In this document: one piece after another, positions 10,723 to 23,545 of the stretch
How the letters are laid out: each line of letters begins with the position of its first letter
Numbering within the stretch: position 1 is the first letter of the stretch
Assembly: GCA_013368315.1 (NCBI GenBank)
Contig: JAACJM010000018.1
Location: 310,001-374,000, forward strand
Direction: 5' to 3'
DNA length: 64,000 nt
DNA from: Tetrapyrgos nigripes
Lineage: Eukaryota > Basidiomycota > Agaricomycetes > Agaricales > Campanellaceae
Notes under the pieces: model-generated
What the model was told of the DNA's origin: nothing
The model's database searches: none
The model's input: the letters and a program-made list of their open reading frames with translations, nothing else
Program-made: the position numbers and the translations under genes

Positions 10723-12460
10723 TACTTATAATGCACTAGCCAATTACATTACAATTACTCGAGAGGCAGTATTTAATGTAATATGTTTTTATTTGATTAT
10801 TAACTGATAGGGTTCCCATAACTCCAAGACAACGTGATGCCTTCACACATGGTAATGTATAGAGAAAGCAAAAAGTTATTATTCATGTAGATGTGGAGCA
10901 ATGCTCCTGATTTTGCACTAAATACAATGCTTTACATATAGCCAATCTATCCTGAACTACTCAAAGCTTATGTGTAGCCTCATGCAGCTTGAAGAGCCAT
11001 TCTCGACACACAAGAGTATGTGAAGAGCCATGCCAGCCTCTAAATTCCAAATTTGGGCAATCTCAAAATTTCAGTCACATATTTCTCAGGGGCGTTATTA
11101 ATGATAAGAAAAAAAGATGCCTATGTGAGGACTGTATTAAACTGAAAACACTCCTATGAAGACATCAAAACAAATTCGGGTGCCTAAAACAAAGAAAAAG
11201 ATGGAGGAAGCAGGAGTAAGAGGAGTTAGGGATGGTGCACTTCAGTGCATTGCTAAGATTGAATATTTTTCAAGGCCACAAAGGATCTGGTGGCAGCTGG
11301 CCATGCGATGGACAATATGGCATCTGAAACGTAGCAGTTCCCATGCCAGATTGTAGCTGAAATTGTTGAACGCTGAAAAACTAACATGAGAATGATTCAA
11401 AAAATAAGCTATTGGTTCTCACTAGTGCATTTTGCTATATAGAGACTATAGACAGACCAATCATTTCCAAAGTCGAGCGTGTGGCTTCATCCAAGCAACA
11501 AACTTCCCAAAAAGGAAGTAAGGACTTCCCAAATAGTACTCGTAGCTCTTTCTGTGAAAAAAGCATGCGTGCCTCTTCCAGAACAACTTGAAATCTACCA
11601 TAAGTGATGCTTTGACTCTGTTGCTAATTAAGCCTAGATTTTCAAGAGAGGCCACCACACAGTTCTTCTGGAATTCGTTTATTTAATATTTTCTAAGTAA
11701 AATAGTTAATGTGCGTGGAGTCAAAAGGCTGTGTATCATGTTTGAGTTAAACCTTTAGGATTTCTTTCTTGAGGCTGGTGTAGGTAAAGACCATACCCTT
11801 CCGATGGGTACAGGTTTTCACGGGGTACAGGTATGGCCCATGGGTCAGTTCAAAAGTATGGGTCAATTTAAAAGTACCCGTGGAATACCCATGCAGTCCA
11901 CTAGCAATGGTGAAGGTTGAGGGAAGCAAGGGTGAGGTTACATGATTTGTTCCCTCAAGCTTTGAGAGAAGAGGGTGGACCAGTCAGATTGGTTTCACGG
12001 TACATGTCTATTCCGCTTGCCTTCGCTGATCTTTCTGTGACCTCTGCACTCAACAAAACCCTCAAAAAAATGCAAACATCATTAATTACCCATTAATAAT
12101 CAGGGAGTCAGTAATTCATGTGGCTTTTGTGAATGAAAAAAGCACCAGGTCGAGACTTTCTAAATCCAAATACAGTATGTGGTCACTTTAGCGGTAGATG
12201 TAGGAATTAAGCTGTAAACCACAAATTATACATTGCTACCATCCTTTGTGCAAGAGTAAAGTCATTGTTCATATCTGTGCTTCAGTACAGAGCATCGACA
12301 GAACACTGAGCTGGTCTGTGCACACTCACTGCGGAAAAGTGGTACTTGTTTGTGTAGGTGTCTGGTTTGTTTCGGGCTGTTCATAAACCACCATCACCTC
12401 CCAACTTCTTACTTTCCTTTTTCTCATTTACTCTTTTTCGAAGACAACTACCACGAGCTC
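10723..12460. other. No gene recognised
   Basis: CpG-poor sequence with short frames only. No domain motif, tRNA or clear repeat boundary is seen. It lies inside the candidate 8 kb element. Confidence 0.35.
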
Positions 12461-14070
12461 ATGGGGAAGAGGTGTCGCTCACGCCATGAGTCGTATGACT
12501 CTGAGGCTGAGAACCATGAGGAGGGCTGCCCACACAGGAAGTCTCACAGATTAGATGACAATGAAGACAAGCCTGAGGATGGCACTGATGTAGAGAAGAC
12601 CCTTGCTCGAATCCAGAATAGGTACAGATTTGCTACCTCATCCTCTTCCTGTACGTCTCTGCACCAAGCCCATGCAGAAGCCAACACTGGACTCAAATCT
12701 GGCTCCAAGTCCAATCATTCTGCATTGAAATCGAAATCCATGTCGAAACCATCAGCCCGTCTTACTCAGCCGAAGAAGAAGGAAGCCACCAATGTTAGCA
12801 CTTCTGAGGTAAGATCTCTTGGCCTTTCATCATCACGTTGGGTTGTTCTAAATCATTGTCCTTCCAGTCTCAATCTGAGGCTAAGTGGAAGGCTGGTACT
12901 GTTGTTATTATTCCAGATGGTGTTCAAGTTATCGAGGTCAGTATAGCAGCTTTTCCTATCTTGATGTCTCAAAGTCTCAATAAAATTTTCTTATAGCACT
13001 CTCCCTGGTTCGAGCTGCTGTCAAATAAGGAACTCTCAGATCTGGATATCATGTGATTGGCATCTGAGGGCTTGGCATATGTCAATAAGGAGGAGGGAAT
13101 TACGTTTAACCCACTTGACCTGCATACAGATGTGCTCCGTCAGGTTTCGGTCCTTCTCCACTGTCCGGTCTACTATTTATCAGCAAGGCATTCAGTCAGA
13201 AACCCTACCTTTCATCGCTGGTCAGATCCAGAAGACCAAGCATACTGTCCTCCTATTCATCTCTGTGCCAAACGAGGTCGCAAGACTGAACTGGTTCCAG
13301 GTCCAGATGGTCTCTTCTTTACTGGACAGTCTATCATCGAAGCATCAAAGAGCAGGGCTAAGTGGTCTTGGAAAGAGAATATTGTGATTTTTGGTGTGTA
13401 TCCATCTCCGCCATACTTGATATCATGATTAATGTAGTTTTGCTGGATAGCGTCTTTTGGAGAAATTCCAGCTCCGCTTATTGATGCTTGGAGTCGAAAG
13501 GAGGACCCTGATCCACTGACATATGGCAGATCCCCATCCCCTGACTTCCCCTCTGATCCGTTGCCACCCCTGCCTAGAACAAGGTGTTGTCTCATCTTTT
13601 CCGATGTCGACGAATCTGATGATGCTGCCACCAGCACTCAAGATCCTGATGGTGGTGGTGACAAGGAACAGGACCACAGTGACTCGGAAGAAGCACCTTT
13701 GGAGCAGGAAGATGCTTCAAGCTCTCTGCCAAGACCACGAATGACCCGCTGTACGTTATCATCTCTTTCTACTCATGCACCTCTTGTTGATTTCTTCATA
13801 GCTGCTGCTCATTGTGTCCAGGAGCCTACCACACTGTCACTGTCATCATCTTCTAATTGGCAAATGCGCTCTCACAATCAACACAACACCCCTGACGTCA
13901 TCATCATTGCTGATGACAATGACACCACTGTAGACGCTCCAAAGGCCCCATCTATTCCTCTACTACCTTTCACAACCACGTACCTTGCAGCTCGATTCCA
14001 TACTGATGACAGTCTGCAAAAGACAAACATGTTTACCAACCCGCCTCACAACTTTCAGTTTGGAAAGTGA
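12461..14070 (+). pseudogene. Unknown five-exon gene with one in-frame stop
   Basis: Exons 12461-12808, 12868-12936, 12997-13393, 13451-13750 and 13802-14070 join to 1383 nt (460 codons plus stop) with all phases matching. The first part is rich in Ser, Lys and Glu (MGKRCRSRHESYDSEAENH), followed by a folded-looking middle (HSPWFELLSNKELSDLDIM, CPPIHLCAKRGRKTELVPG, GLFFTGQSIIEASKS), then an acidic Ser/Asp tail. One TGA at 13054-13056 (codon 159) breaks it; CGA to TGA at a CpG would explain it. I do not recognise the family. It could be an accessory protein of the surrounding element or a host gene. The only visible defect being one transition makes recent loss, or a sequencing difference, plausible. 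Confidence 0.55.
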
Positions 14071-14599
14071 TTTTTTTAAATGCTCATTGCTCTGATCAGA
14101 CATGTTCACCTCACCCTTCCATCACCACTTGTACGTATATTCATAGTCAATCTCGTGAGATACTCAAAGCCTTCTCACCCTTTGATCTCAACTCCACCTC
14201 TCCTCACTTTCTCTCATGTTCAGGTTTCCATACTGCTTTTTCGGCTCAGTAGTATCTTATCATTTTCCGTTTTAATATCACAGACAGACTTCATTACCAA
14301 TATCCTTACGCTTCATTCCAATACCCTTACCCTCACTCATTTAATCAAATTGGCTGAGCTCTCTTGCAGACTTAGTTTACTCATCCTCTCTATCACTGAT
14401 TCCAACTTGGTTTTGCCTTGCATCCAACTTTGTACAGTCCCTTGAGCAATGTAGTACATAGGTTTAGCTGAAACACATCATGATTTTGTGGAACTTGTGA
14501 GGCTCTTGAGTGAGTATAAGGATATGTAGAGATACTTATACTTGAGCGGGTTATGCTGTGCATGAACTCGAACGGCTCCTGGCGGCATATCTCTTTGAA

Positions 14600-14756
14600 G
14601 GTTGTGTGGGTGGAGTATATGAACATCAGCGGGTGGGGTATATATAAACATCAACGGATGGAGTATATATATGACATTGACGGGTAGGGTATATCAGCAG
14701 GTGGGGTATATATATCAACAGGTCAGGTATATGATATTGATGGGTGTATTTTTTGT
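14600..14756. repeat. Short direct repeat array, right end
   Basis: About seven units related to ATCAACGGGTGGGGTATAT, the inverse of the array at 6863-7038. It lies just inside the right inverted repeat that ends at 14782. Confidence 0.75.
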
Positions 14757-14782
14757 GCAGATTGAACAGCATAGAATTGGTC

Positions 14783-16240
14783 TGTGATCAACTAGTATGT
14801 TACAAGTCGGATACTTATGGACGATGATCATTTAAACCTGCAGAAATTTAGATCATTGGTATACAAGATTAATGAGCAGAATTTTGTTCATCGCAAGTGG
14901 GACTCAGAGTTTAAATATTGAGTCATGTACTGGTTGACTGTTTCTGCTTCAACTTGTTTTCTGCTAGCCCATGGTCTCTAACCCGAAGCAGGTTGCTTGT
15001 TCTTTAATGATCGTGAAGTCACCAAAATGCCACCCTTAAAAGGGACAAGCAAAGTCAGAAGGAAAACCTTGGGAAAACCAGTGAGGCTGAAGGTGAGCAC
15101 TTTTTGATGTCCATGCAAGCCTAAACAGACACTCATTATCTTCAGGAGTCTTCCAATTTCATCCAGAATGCTGTGCATCCCCAACTGGGAACCAGCCAAC
15201 CATCACTTTTCACCAGCCAGCTGTCAATGATCCTGATTTCCTGCCCATGCCTGGTAATGACAAAAGCTGTAACAAGTGCGATGATGCTCCTCTTAGTAAG
15301 GATGCCTTTAAGAGGCTTTCTTTGGCTGCAGGCAGTAAAGCTGCTCTTCAGGTAAGTAAGGTCATTGTATCCCTTATGGTTTATTTCAAAGTATGTACAT
15401 CTAACACACCTGCATTTCATATAGACATACAAAGTGGGCAGGTTGAATCAAGGCCATCCAGCTGAAATCATGAACAAGCTAAATCCAGCAGGATCCTTGT
15501 ATTGCAGTGTCTGAGGCAAACAACTTGCACTCAGTATCAGTGAGGTTCATTCGCACTTTATTTCATTTTGAAAATGAGCCATTAAATGATACTGTTAGTT
15601 TATATTCCAAATTTCATTTGGCACCAAGGGGCACACGTTCTACTTAGTTGAGGCTTACCACAACATAGTCAATGGCTCTTCACAGACACGAGGAGAGCTT
15701 AGTACTGCCTCCTGAATATATAGATGGGCCTATTGTTTGGACAAACACACCTCTTTATCTCCATACAAGCTGCCTATGTTTGTGCAGATTGGACCCTTGT
15801 GTTTATTGACCACCAGGTCTTTATTACCTTCCATGTTATGCATCTCTGGCAGAAATGTACAGAGGCTGACTTTCAGCCCAGTTCTGAGGTATATTATTTG
15901 TGGTTTTCTTCAATCTGAAGCTGGTCCTGAAGTGGACTTTCACTCAGAGTTTCAGTAGCAGGCCCACATATGTGGTTGATGGTGCCCTGCGCAAGCGTCC
16001 ACTTCTTGCCAAAGTCACCACAGGTAAATCTAAAGTGCAATCAAATTTGACCAAGATATCCTACACTCCTGTCAAAATCATTCCTCGTCAGGCTGGGGTC
16101 AGGGCAACACCTTCACATTCAGCACATAGTTGGTCAAGGCTAGAAAAATGTACCTAAATCTTGTTAATTGTATCCATTCTATGTCTAGCCTGAAGTATTG
16201 TGTGCCCATTTTTGACAAGACCAGTGACTACTTTCATTCC
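14783..16240. other. Possible gene remnants, not resolved
   Basis: Around 15170-15480 a frame reads PGNDKSCNKCDD and RLSLAAGSKAALQ and then a donor-like GTAAGT, with a possible next exon at about 15425. Around 15900-16155 another Lys-rich frame is seen. I could not join these to a gene or recognise a family. Confidence 0.2.
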
Positions 16241-16309
16241 AATAAGTAATAGGCTTTAATTTCCAAAAAGTTCGACTTTTTGAATATTAAAGCCTTTTAT
16301 TACTTATTA
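16241..16309. repeat. Imperfect hairpin beside a tandem repeat
   Basis: AATAAGTAATAGGCTTTAAT pairs with ATTAAAGCCTTTTATTACTT across a short loop. The stem sequence recurs, in part, inside the tandem units that follow, so it probably belongs to the same repeat family. Confidence 0.6.
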
Positions 16310-16339
16310 GATTGATCTATGGGATCAAATAGATACAGG

Positions 16340-17350
16340 GAAAGCTAACCAAGAGTTGGAGCCCCTGGTACATCAGGAAATTGCATGGTGGTTTTGATTG
16401 GTTGTACAACCAAAATAACCCCAAAAGTTCACCAGTGTACAAGGTGGTCGTAACCTTGATCTTCCAGCTAATCATTCTCCCTTTCCAAGTTACTGGCTTC
16501 ATTCCCATTGTTCATCAGTCTTTCATTCTGAGCCATGTAAGGTTTTTGAGACACTGATAGGAAGTGTGGAGGAAGTTCAGCAAGCTTGAGGAATCAAGGA
16601 AATCTGGAGAAATTGACTCACAAGCGTGACAACCATCAAAAACCCGAAAGTTCATACACCCTTTTCCTGATGTACCACCCCAGCAGTTTTCCTAGTAGGA
16701 GTACATACAGGTGATGATGCATAAATTTCAACATTTGGAAATCAAAGCCTTGTATTGGTTGTTGGCATGATCTATAGGATAGAATATATGTAGGGAAGGC
16801 TAAATCCAAGAGTTGGAGCCCCTGGTACCACCCCAGCAGTTTTCCTGGTAGGGGTACATGTGAGTGATGATGCAGACATTTCGACATTTTGGAAATCAAA
16901 GCCTTGTAATGATCCACAGGATAGAATATATGTAGGGAAGGCTAAATCCAAGAGTTGGAGCTCCTGGTACCATCCCAGCAGTTTTCCTGGTAGGGGTACA
17001 TGGGGGTGATGATGCAGACATTTCGACTTTTTGGAAATCAAAGCTTTGTATTACTTACCGGCATGATCTTTGTATAACTTATTGGAGTGATCTATAGGAT
17101 CAAATAGATCCAGGGAAAGCTAAATCCAAGAGTTGGAGCCCCTGGTACCACCCCAGGAGTTTTCCTGATAGGGATACATAGGGGTGATGATACAGAGATT
17201 TCGACTTTTTGAGAATCAAAGCTTTTTATTACTTGTTGGAATGATCTATAGGATAGAATATATGTAGGGAAGGCTAAATCCAAGAGTTGGAGCTCCTAGT
17301 ACCACCCCAGCAGTTTTCCTGGTAGGGGTACAGAGGGGTGATGATGCAGA
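16340..17350. repeat. Tandem repeat of 140-180 bp units
   Basis: Five copies of a unit marked by AGTTGGAGC(C/T)CCT(G/A)GTAC at about 16350, 16813, 16953, 17133 and 17288, each followed by a CAGTTTTCCTG(G/A)TAGG block and a GTGATGATGCAGA block. A partial unit without the first block lies at about 16640-16750. No open frame is conserved across units. Confidence 0.75.
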
Positions 17351-17464
17351 AATTTCAATTGACAAACAGTATCAGCTGAAAGAGGTTAGGAAGACTCAGT
17401 GAGGCCACTGACATGGATCACAAGGTCAAATTTGCTCAACTCAGACAACATTGGAATGAGAAAC

Positions 17465-17650
17465 AAAGGGCAAGCATTGGCGGTGAGACAAAGACATTGA
17501 GAGAGAGTCATGGTGGTAATGTGAAGCCAATGGAACATGATGGGAACAAATGACCTCATGTGGAGATCTCCGTTTCAAAATTTAAACCCCCCTTGCCAGG
17601 ACCAGCTGATCAATTGATGGGACATATCCCTTTCCTCCCTTCAGTCAGAT
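17465..17650. repeat. Dispersed repeat, copy 2
   Basis: Match to 6500-6690 in the same orientation, with CpG in that copy often replaced here. Confidence 0.5.
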
Positions 17651-17862
17651 TCGGGAACTCTTTACCACAAACCACTATCACTCTTTGCATGTCCATCTCC
17701 TCACCACCTTCCTCTGCCTTCAACAAAGCCCTTGCTATCTACCCCTTCTCAGTGTTTAGTAGGGCTAGGCTGACGTCTTCCGACATGGCACTGACAGGCG
17801 AAGACACACTTTCCAGACTTTGATGACAAACACGTACTCTGGATCTTGCTGGTAATGTCATA

Positions 17863-17960
17863 TTACGAGGCCTTTAGGCTGAGTTAATTTATGTTGTAGC
17901 GACCTCCCAGATCTTTTCCACAGGTTCAAACTCCCACCCCTGTTTGTTGGCGCTCATTAG
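17863..17960. repeat. Dispersed repeat shared with 28.56 kb
   Basis: TTACGAGGCCTTTAGGCT and then CGACCTCCCAGATCTTTTCC and AGGTTCAAACTCCCAC are shared almost exactly with 28560-28667, same orientation. GGTTCAAACTCC resembles a Pol III B box, but I cannot fold a convincing tRNA from it. Confidence 0.6.
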
Positions 17961-20760
17961 GCACTCATCTGGAATCACAGTCGAGACCCATCTGTTGACT
18001 CGCAGATACGCATATACCCTGTCTGGTGAGTGTCACGCATTCCATTTGAACCATACTTCTTCTGACAGAGGTCTGGTGAACATGTTTATTGCAGTTAACT
18101 GGTATCTGGTTTCTTTCACTGCAAGTCACTGCATATATGCACATTTCTATGCTTCTGATCAACATATATCCTTCGTTGTTGCAGTTCCACTACATGCCCA
18201 ATCAACTGCACACCAAGCTCAATGTTTTTTCATAGATGTACCATCCTCTCGTGAGTTCTTTCATGCACACATGTATTACACTATAGTTTGATGACCGTTA
18301 TCTTGTAGGTTGACACACATTGTTTTTGAAGGTAGTCGTGCCTGCACATTGATTCCTGTCCCTCATCTGTGTGCACTGTATCACTATTTTTCATGTCAGT
18401 AGTACAGTATGTACTGTAGACAATGATAATATTTACTCTACTCCCTCATGAAGCATCCATTGTGTATGATTTACTGTACGAGAACCTAAGTGCCTTCGCA
18501 ATATCTCATGGGACATGTCAGCAAGCTTGATCAATCATGGAATAGCATTTCAAACTCAATCTACAATGGAACAACATGGCAAACTCAGTCTAAGATGGAT
18601 TAGAATGGCAACCATTGCCATCATGGCAGCATTGGCCATGTCATACCACTATGTCAATATCCTCCATTCACAGTCAGTGCCAACTGATGAATAGCTTTAA
18701 CCGACAAGTTTTGCATACCCTTGCCATATGAGGGCTGGAACAACGGTTCCAGTGCCAAAATCAGCATACTGACCATAGTTCTAAATTTCTCCCTTTGTTT
18801 GTACTCCCGAGTCCCAAGAGTGGATACCAGAAAGACAGTGTCTTCCCTGCACTAGTCTGAGCAAGGGGGTGGCAGTTAAAAATTTTTTTACATCCACTTG
18901 GAAAAAATCTTAGTGACCTCGCTGGACTTCCCCCTCCCCTTTTCCAGCCCAAGGTGGACCCCCCCTCTCTCCTACCCAATGTGTTGGATATTTATTCTGC
19001 CACCCCCTTGAGTCTGAGTCACTCTCCTGATATCCTTCACATTACTTATCACTAGATAGTGCACATCAGTAAAATGGCAAACCTGCTTTTAGTGACTTTT
19101 TGACAACTTTTTCCAGTAAGCGGTCAGCTTTCAAAACACAGGCCCCATCGCTTTTCAAAGTTTCAGACACTTTCAAATGCAACGTCCAAAAGTTCCAAAA
19201 AAGTTGCAGCTAAAGCAAATACAGCAGTGCAAAAAAGCTGGATTCTACGGCAGATGGATTGCCTTTTTGTACATAATACACATTCACAGGCAACAGGTGT
19301 TCTAGTATACTTGAGATTAGTATCCTACCATGCTCCCTGCTCTCAGCCTGTGTCATCCTAGACATTGCCTTGTCCCTGTGGCCGCCATTCTGTAGCCCAC
19401 TCCACCTACATTGGAATCCCAGGCATACAAAGGTAAGCAAAATGGCTGAACTGGAAACATTGTGTTTTGTAGGTTGAGTGCTGAAAAGACTAGTCAGTAA
19501 CAGTAATAATAAAGTATAGTCAGGAAGTAGTAGCTACCATACAAGTGCAACCAGTCAGGAGAAAGACAGTAAGTATCCCGGTAGCATGTTATGTTTGTGA
19601 CCAAATGGTGTGAGCACAGTTTTTCTGAGCAAATAGAATTAATAATGAGGATGTAAAACCAGTGAAAAAGACATCAATTAGACAGTTTGTGCTTTTTGGT
19701 CATATGCGAAATCCATGTTGCACTTTTTGTACGCAACCGAAAAATGCATTGCACATGTCAACTGTGTACAGACCAAGTATAGACCATGTCTTCACCACTT
19801 CTGAGCATCTCAACTCTTACAAGACACCCTATAGCACATTTAATGAACTGTAGTACCTCTCAGTATTGTCATATGCTCCATGAGGCCCTCTTTCTGCCAA
19901 ATTTTTGCTCATGAGTGGATTGCTCGGGTTTCAGCTAGGCTTCAGACTGGATGGTTCCATGGAGCCCTCTGTGCCAGTTGCCTTGTCATCGAGCAGATTT
20001 GCTCCTCGGGTGTGTTCTAGTCATTGTCACCCATACAAGTGCCAGAGGAAGGAAGAGTCAACATGACAACACCACCAAAGGCACAACATCATTTTCAGTC
20101 ACATCTGAAAAGCGCAAACTGTCTATTGAGATATCCCCGTGGTCACTGTCTTACTTGTCTATTTTCGCCGGATACATATATGAAAGCACAAAAAAATCAA
20201 GATGTTGTATGTTTGAAGTGTTGCTACAATCCAAGTGACTTGAGGAGCTTGAGGAAGGGCCCTGGGCAAAGGAAACTTAGAATTCTTGAGTATGTAGTAC
20301 TTGAGGGGTCAAGAATGTTGAGGCCGGACAGACACAAGCATTGCCAAGGGTTGGCTAAGGGCCAAAACACGGTGCAACAACAGGACTGATGTAAGCTGTG
20401 GCTTGGTACTGTATAGCAGCAGAGTTTGAATGGAATGAGGAAGAATTTTTGAATGCGAGACAAATGCAAGACTCACACCTGCAAGAGCCCAATACTGCTG
20501 GCAGCTTTATACAGAGAGAAGACCTGTCTTCTTCTTTGTCGCTTGCTTTCTTTTCTTTTTTCCTCTCTTTTCCTCAACAGTTCATATGTTTGCTTATCTT
20601 CCAGTTTTGGGCCTCTGTACCTCATCTGGCTTCTTCCAAAAAGAGAAAACCTGTGGCCTTGTACTTGCCACATGCAGTGTTGGCCCACATCCCTTTCATG
20701 GGAAGCTGACACAGAGCCAACCTTTCAACTCATCCAGTGATCAAACCTGTAGGGCCCAAG
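17961..20760. other. No gene recognised
   Basis: CpG-poor sequence with only short frames, none with a recognisable domain. Low-complexity CT-rich patches occur near 20.5 kb. Confidence 0.35.
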
Positions 20761-21526
20761 TAGTGTTGTAAATGGTCTGGCTCAGCTCTAGCTCATTGCC
20801 AGCTTGAGTCATCTTTTCCTGTCGCTTTTTTCCCTCTACAACCTGCCTTTCACTACCATGTTTTGCTTGCTCTATGTCCTCGCTACCTCTACACAGCAAT
20901 ATATGACTCACAATACGTTCTAAATTTGCTTGTCAGCAGATTTTTGGGGCGGTATCCATTGAACTTGTAGTCAATACTGATTACAGATATTGATAAGATT
21001 ATGTAACACTAGCTAGATATGTTTATTGTATGAAATGATAATGACGTCCATTGCTAGATGCTTTGCAGATACTGTCTCTGATCTGTATCTTGTGATTCTG
21101 GTTTCAACCACTGCAGGTTCATTGGTATCTCTGCCACAGCCCCTTGCTGAAAAACATGCATGTAGCAAGTATATGGTTTTCAAGTGCTCAACAAGTGGTT
21201 GTATATTGTGTATTTTAGTATGTGCTATTGCTAAGGAAATAAATCTATACTTTTATCCTCTATGAAAAGGCTTACATATTGGCTTTTTTGATCTTTTTAG
21301 CAATGCAACAAGAAGCAGGAGGGCTTCTGTAAACAGTGGGGCAGTCGATGTTTGCTATGAAACAGCAAATGTAATCACATGGTCACAGGCCAAAAATGAC
21401 ACAACTCTTGCTGCTAGAGTCAGAGCCAGCCAGCAAAAAATGACTCTAGAGCTGAGTCAGAACCATTATAATAGAGCTGCTTGTAGCTGAGCTGTAGTGG
21501 ACCATAGTCAAACCATTACAACACTA
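20761..21526. mobile_element. Non-autonomous hAT element with perfect 8 bp TSD
   Basis: TAGTGTTGTAA at the left end and TTACAACACTA at the right end enclose 766 bp. Both flanks are GGCCCAAG (20753-20760 and 21527-21534), a perfect 8 bp target-site duplication, which fixes the superfamily as hAT-like. No transposase frame is present. Its ends match the copy at 4592-5163 with CpG positions changed to TG or CA. Confidence 0.88.
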
Positions 21527-21879
21527 GGCCCAAGTACAGAGGGCCCAAGTACATAGGATTAATCTAGTGTACATAGATAAATCTGAAATCTGAGATATGG
21601 CTGTTGCTAGGGAAGCTGAGTGGTCCATCTAAGGAATACAAGAATGACTATATTAGTCTATAGTCCTATAACTATATACATGTGTACAACTATAAGTAGA
21701 AAATACAATAGCAAAAGCAAGATATTTATGGCAACACAACAAGCAAAAAAGAATATATCAAATGCACGCAAGTCTCCTTGTCTTGACAATTTGCTTCGCT
21801 ATGGTGAACCTCCTTCAATCCAAAATGCATCTTCATCAGAAACTCCTCCCAATGACAGGTGCAGCAGTCAGGACATGGC

Positions 21880-22075
21880 CTAATGACCTTAGTGGGTAAG
21901 TAAACAAATAACCAGCTACCTTCATCAAATGCACTGGCCTAAATTTCTTAGACTGGTGACAGCTTCTCCATTCCCTCACTCTGATCTTTGGGGTGTGGCC
22001 AGTTGAGCCAACTTTGAACTCTAATCTCCCACTCCCCTCATTCAGCACCAACACATACACCCAAGAACATTCTGA
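21880..22075 (-). pseudogene. Fragment resembling a T5orf172/GIY-YIG-type domain
   Basis: The minus strand reads YVLVLNEGSGRLEFKVGSTG then RVREW, which recalls the KVG-T...R...W pattern of T5orf172-like (GIY-YIG related) domains. A diverged copy lies in opposite orientation at 22795-22965. No full gene can be joined. The family link is weak. Confidence 0.3.
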
Positions 22076-22794
22076 TTCTGGTAGGATGTTTGGGAGTGAA
22101 ATCTGGAAGAAAGAATACTTGAAGACATCAAAATAGAGAAAATTTACAAGGAGAAATCAATTACCATGAGTTTGCTTGGCAGTGAGCAGTCACAAGTCGA
22201 GGAGGAATGGGGTGGAATAGATAGCAGTTTCAACCCCAAAACTGCTGAATATGCTGATGGCAATATGCATGAGCAAGACATCAATGACTTCCTCTCTGAC
22301 CACAGCTACAAAACTGACACTGAGGATAGTGAGGATGAAGATGAGAATATAAGTAGGAGGGAAAAGAAATTTTAGTAAGAAATTAAGAATTTTCAAGGCA
22401 AAGCTTACCATCTAGCATACAAGAGAAGTCTGACAGCTCTTGGTATGGTCTTGTATCCATATAGACCATCCATAGATGCCTTGATACAGATGGTGTCAAG
22501 CCCTAGAGGATGTGTGGACTGTACATATATGGAAGTCACATAGAAAGCTGTGACAAATAACTGACAAACACCTGAGCACTCCTGCCTCTGCTCTCCCAAT
22601 GTTGCAGACTCCAAAACACCTGACTGCTCCTGCCTCTGCCCAATGGTATGTGTACACTTTTGGAGTATAAATTCTCTTTTTCAATGTTTTGAAGTTTTCC
22701 ATCTTCCCTGTCTGCTTGCCAAGTTCCTATTCTATGAGGGCATCTAATGGGTCTCCTTTGGTTGTATCTGCATTAGATTCTTCAGGAGCAGATT

Positions 22795-22965
22795 CTGTAG
22801 TATATGTTTTCACCTTGAATGAGGGTAGTGGCCCACTCAAGTACAAAATTGGGTCCACAGGCCACACACCTGAGACCAGACTCAGGGAATGAAGGAGGGG
22901 ACACCAGTCAAAGGGGTTTAGACTGGTGTATTTGGTGAAGGTGGTAGGTAGGAGTACATTGTGTG
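22795..22965 (+). pseudogene. Inverted second copy of the KVGSTG fragment
   Basis: Reads FTLNEGSGPLKYKIGSTG and is broken by a TGA where the other copy has TGG (W). About three quarters of bases agree with 21880-22075. Both copies are fragments. Confidence 0.35.
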
Positions 22966-23009
22966 GTTTTACAATTCGTACTCTACTTACCTAGTTTCAC
23001 ACCAGAAAA

Positions 23010-23545
23010 CAAAGCCCATCAATGTCCTTTTGAGCTGCAGCTCAGCTCCAGGTAGCTCTCGACCAACTCTGGCTCAAGTCATAAAAGCCAGCTCAAATTC
23101 CCTCAGAGAGACTCATCTCTAGTGACCCAGAAATTAGTTAAAGGTGTAATGTCTTAGTAGTTGACATTGTGGCGTGTCTTTGAAGCAAGTTTGGTGTACT
23201 TTAAGAGTGAGAAAGACCATGAGACATAGATCAAAAAAGTTGCTTGCCTTAATTTGATTGGTTCTCACAGTAATTAATTTCTAGCATATGGGAAAATGAT
23301 GTATCTCTTGGTTCAGAGCATGCATACCATGTCTGGAAGCCCAATTTCACTCCTGGAATGTCAAATGACTTGTAAGTTCTCATTTCTACATTTATATGTA
23401 CATGTCTACAAGGAGAAATGATCTTCACTGAATTTTAGCAACTCAAGTTGTGACTAGCTGGTCCTAAAGCCAAGCCAAGTCATTTATATGAGGAGCTGTT
23501 TGGAGCCAAGCTGGAGTGGACTGTAGTCAAACTGTTACAACACTA
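23010..23545. mobile_element. hAT-type element, left end decayed
   Basis: The right terminus TTACAACACTA is intact and the last 43 bp match 5121-5163 except at six CpG sites. Interior blocks also match the 4.6 kb copy. The left terminal repeat is not recognisable, so the start is approximate and no target duplication can be given. Confidence 0.65.

Larger units (their letters stand above)
6823..14782. mobile_element. Candidate 8 kb element with array-bearing inverted ends
   Basis: The left end (6823, GACCAGAATTGTATGC...) and the reverse complement of the right end (14782, GACCAATTCTATGC...) match at about 33 of 36 positions, through a shared GCACAAAAAAT. Immediately inside each end is an array of short direct repeats related to ACCCGTCAACATA, in inverted orientation relative to one another. 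Between them lie a BTB gene (minus), an integrase-core pseudogene (plus) and an unknown five-exon gene (plus). No clear target duplication is visible, so the exact edges and the superfamily are open. Alternatives are two unrelated solo copies of a small repeat in opposite orientation. Confidence 0.5.

Noticed and set aside
17863..17960. tRNA gene or SINE with GGTTCAAACTCC
   Set aside because: The B box is plausible, but no A box at the right distance and no paired T stem; left as a dispersed repeat.
22166..22375. Small acidic frame as a gene
   Set aside because: Low-complexity Asp/Glu composition, no partner exon, lies between two inverted pseudogene fragments.
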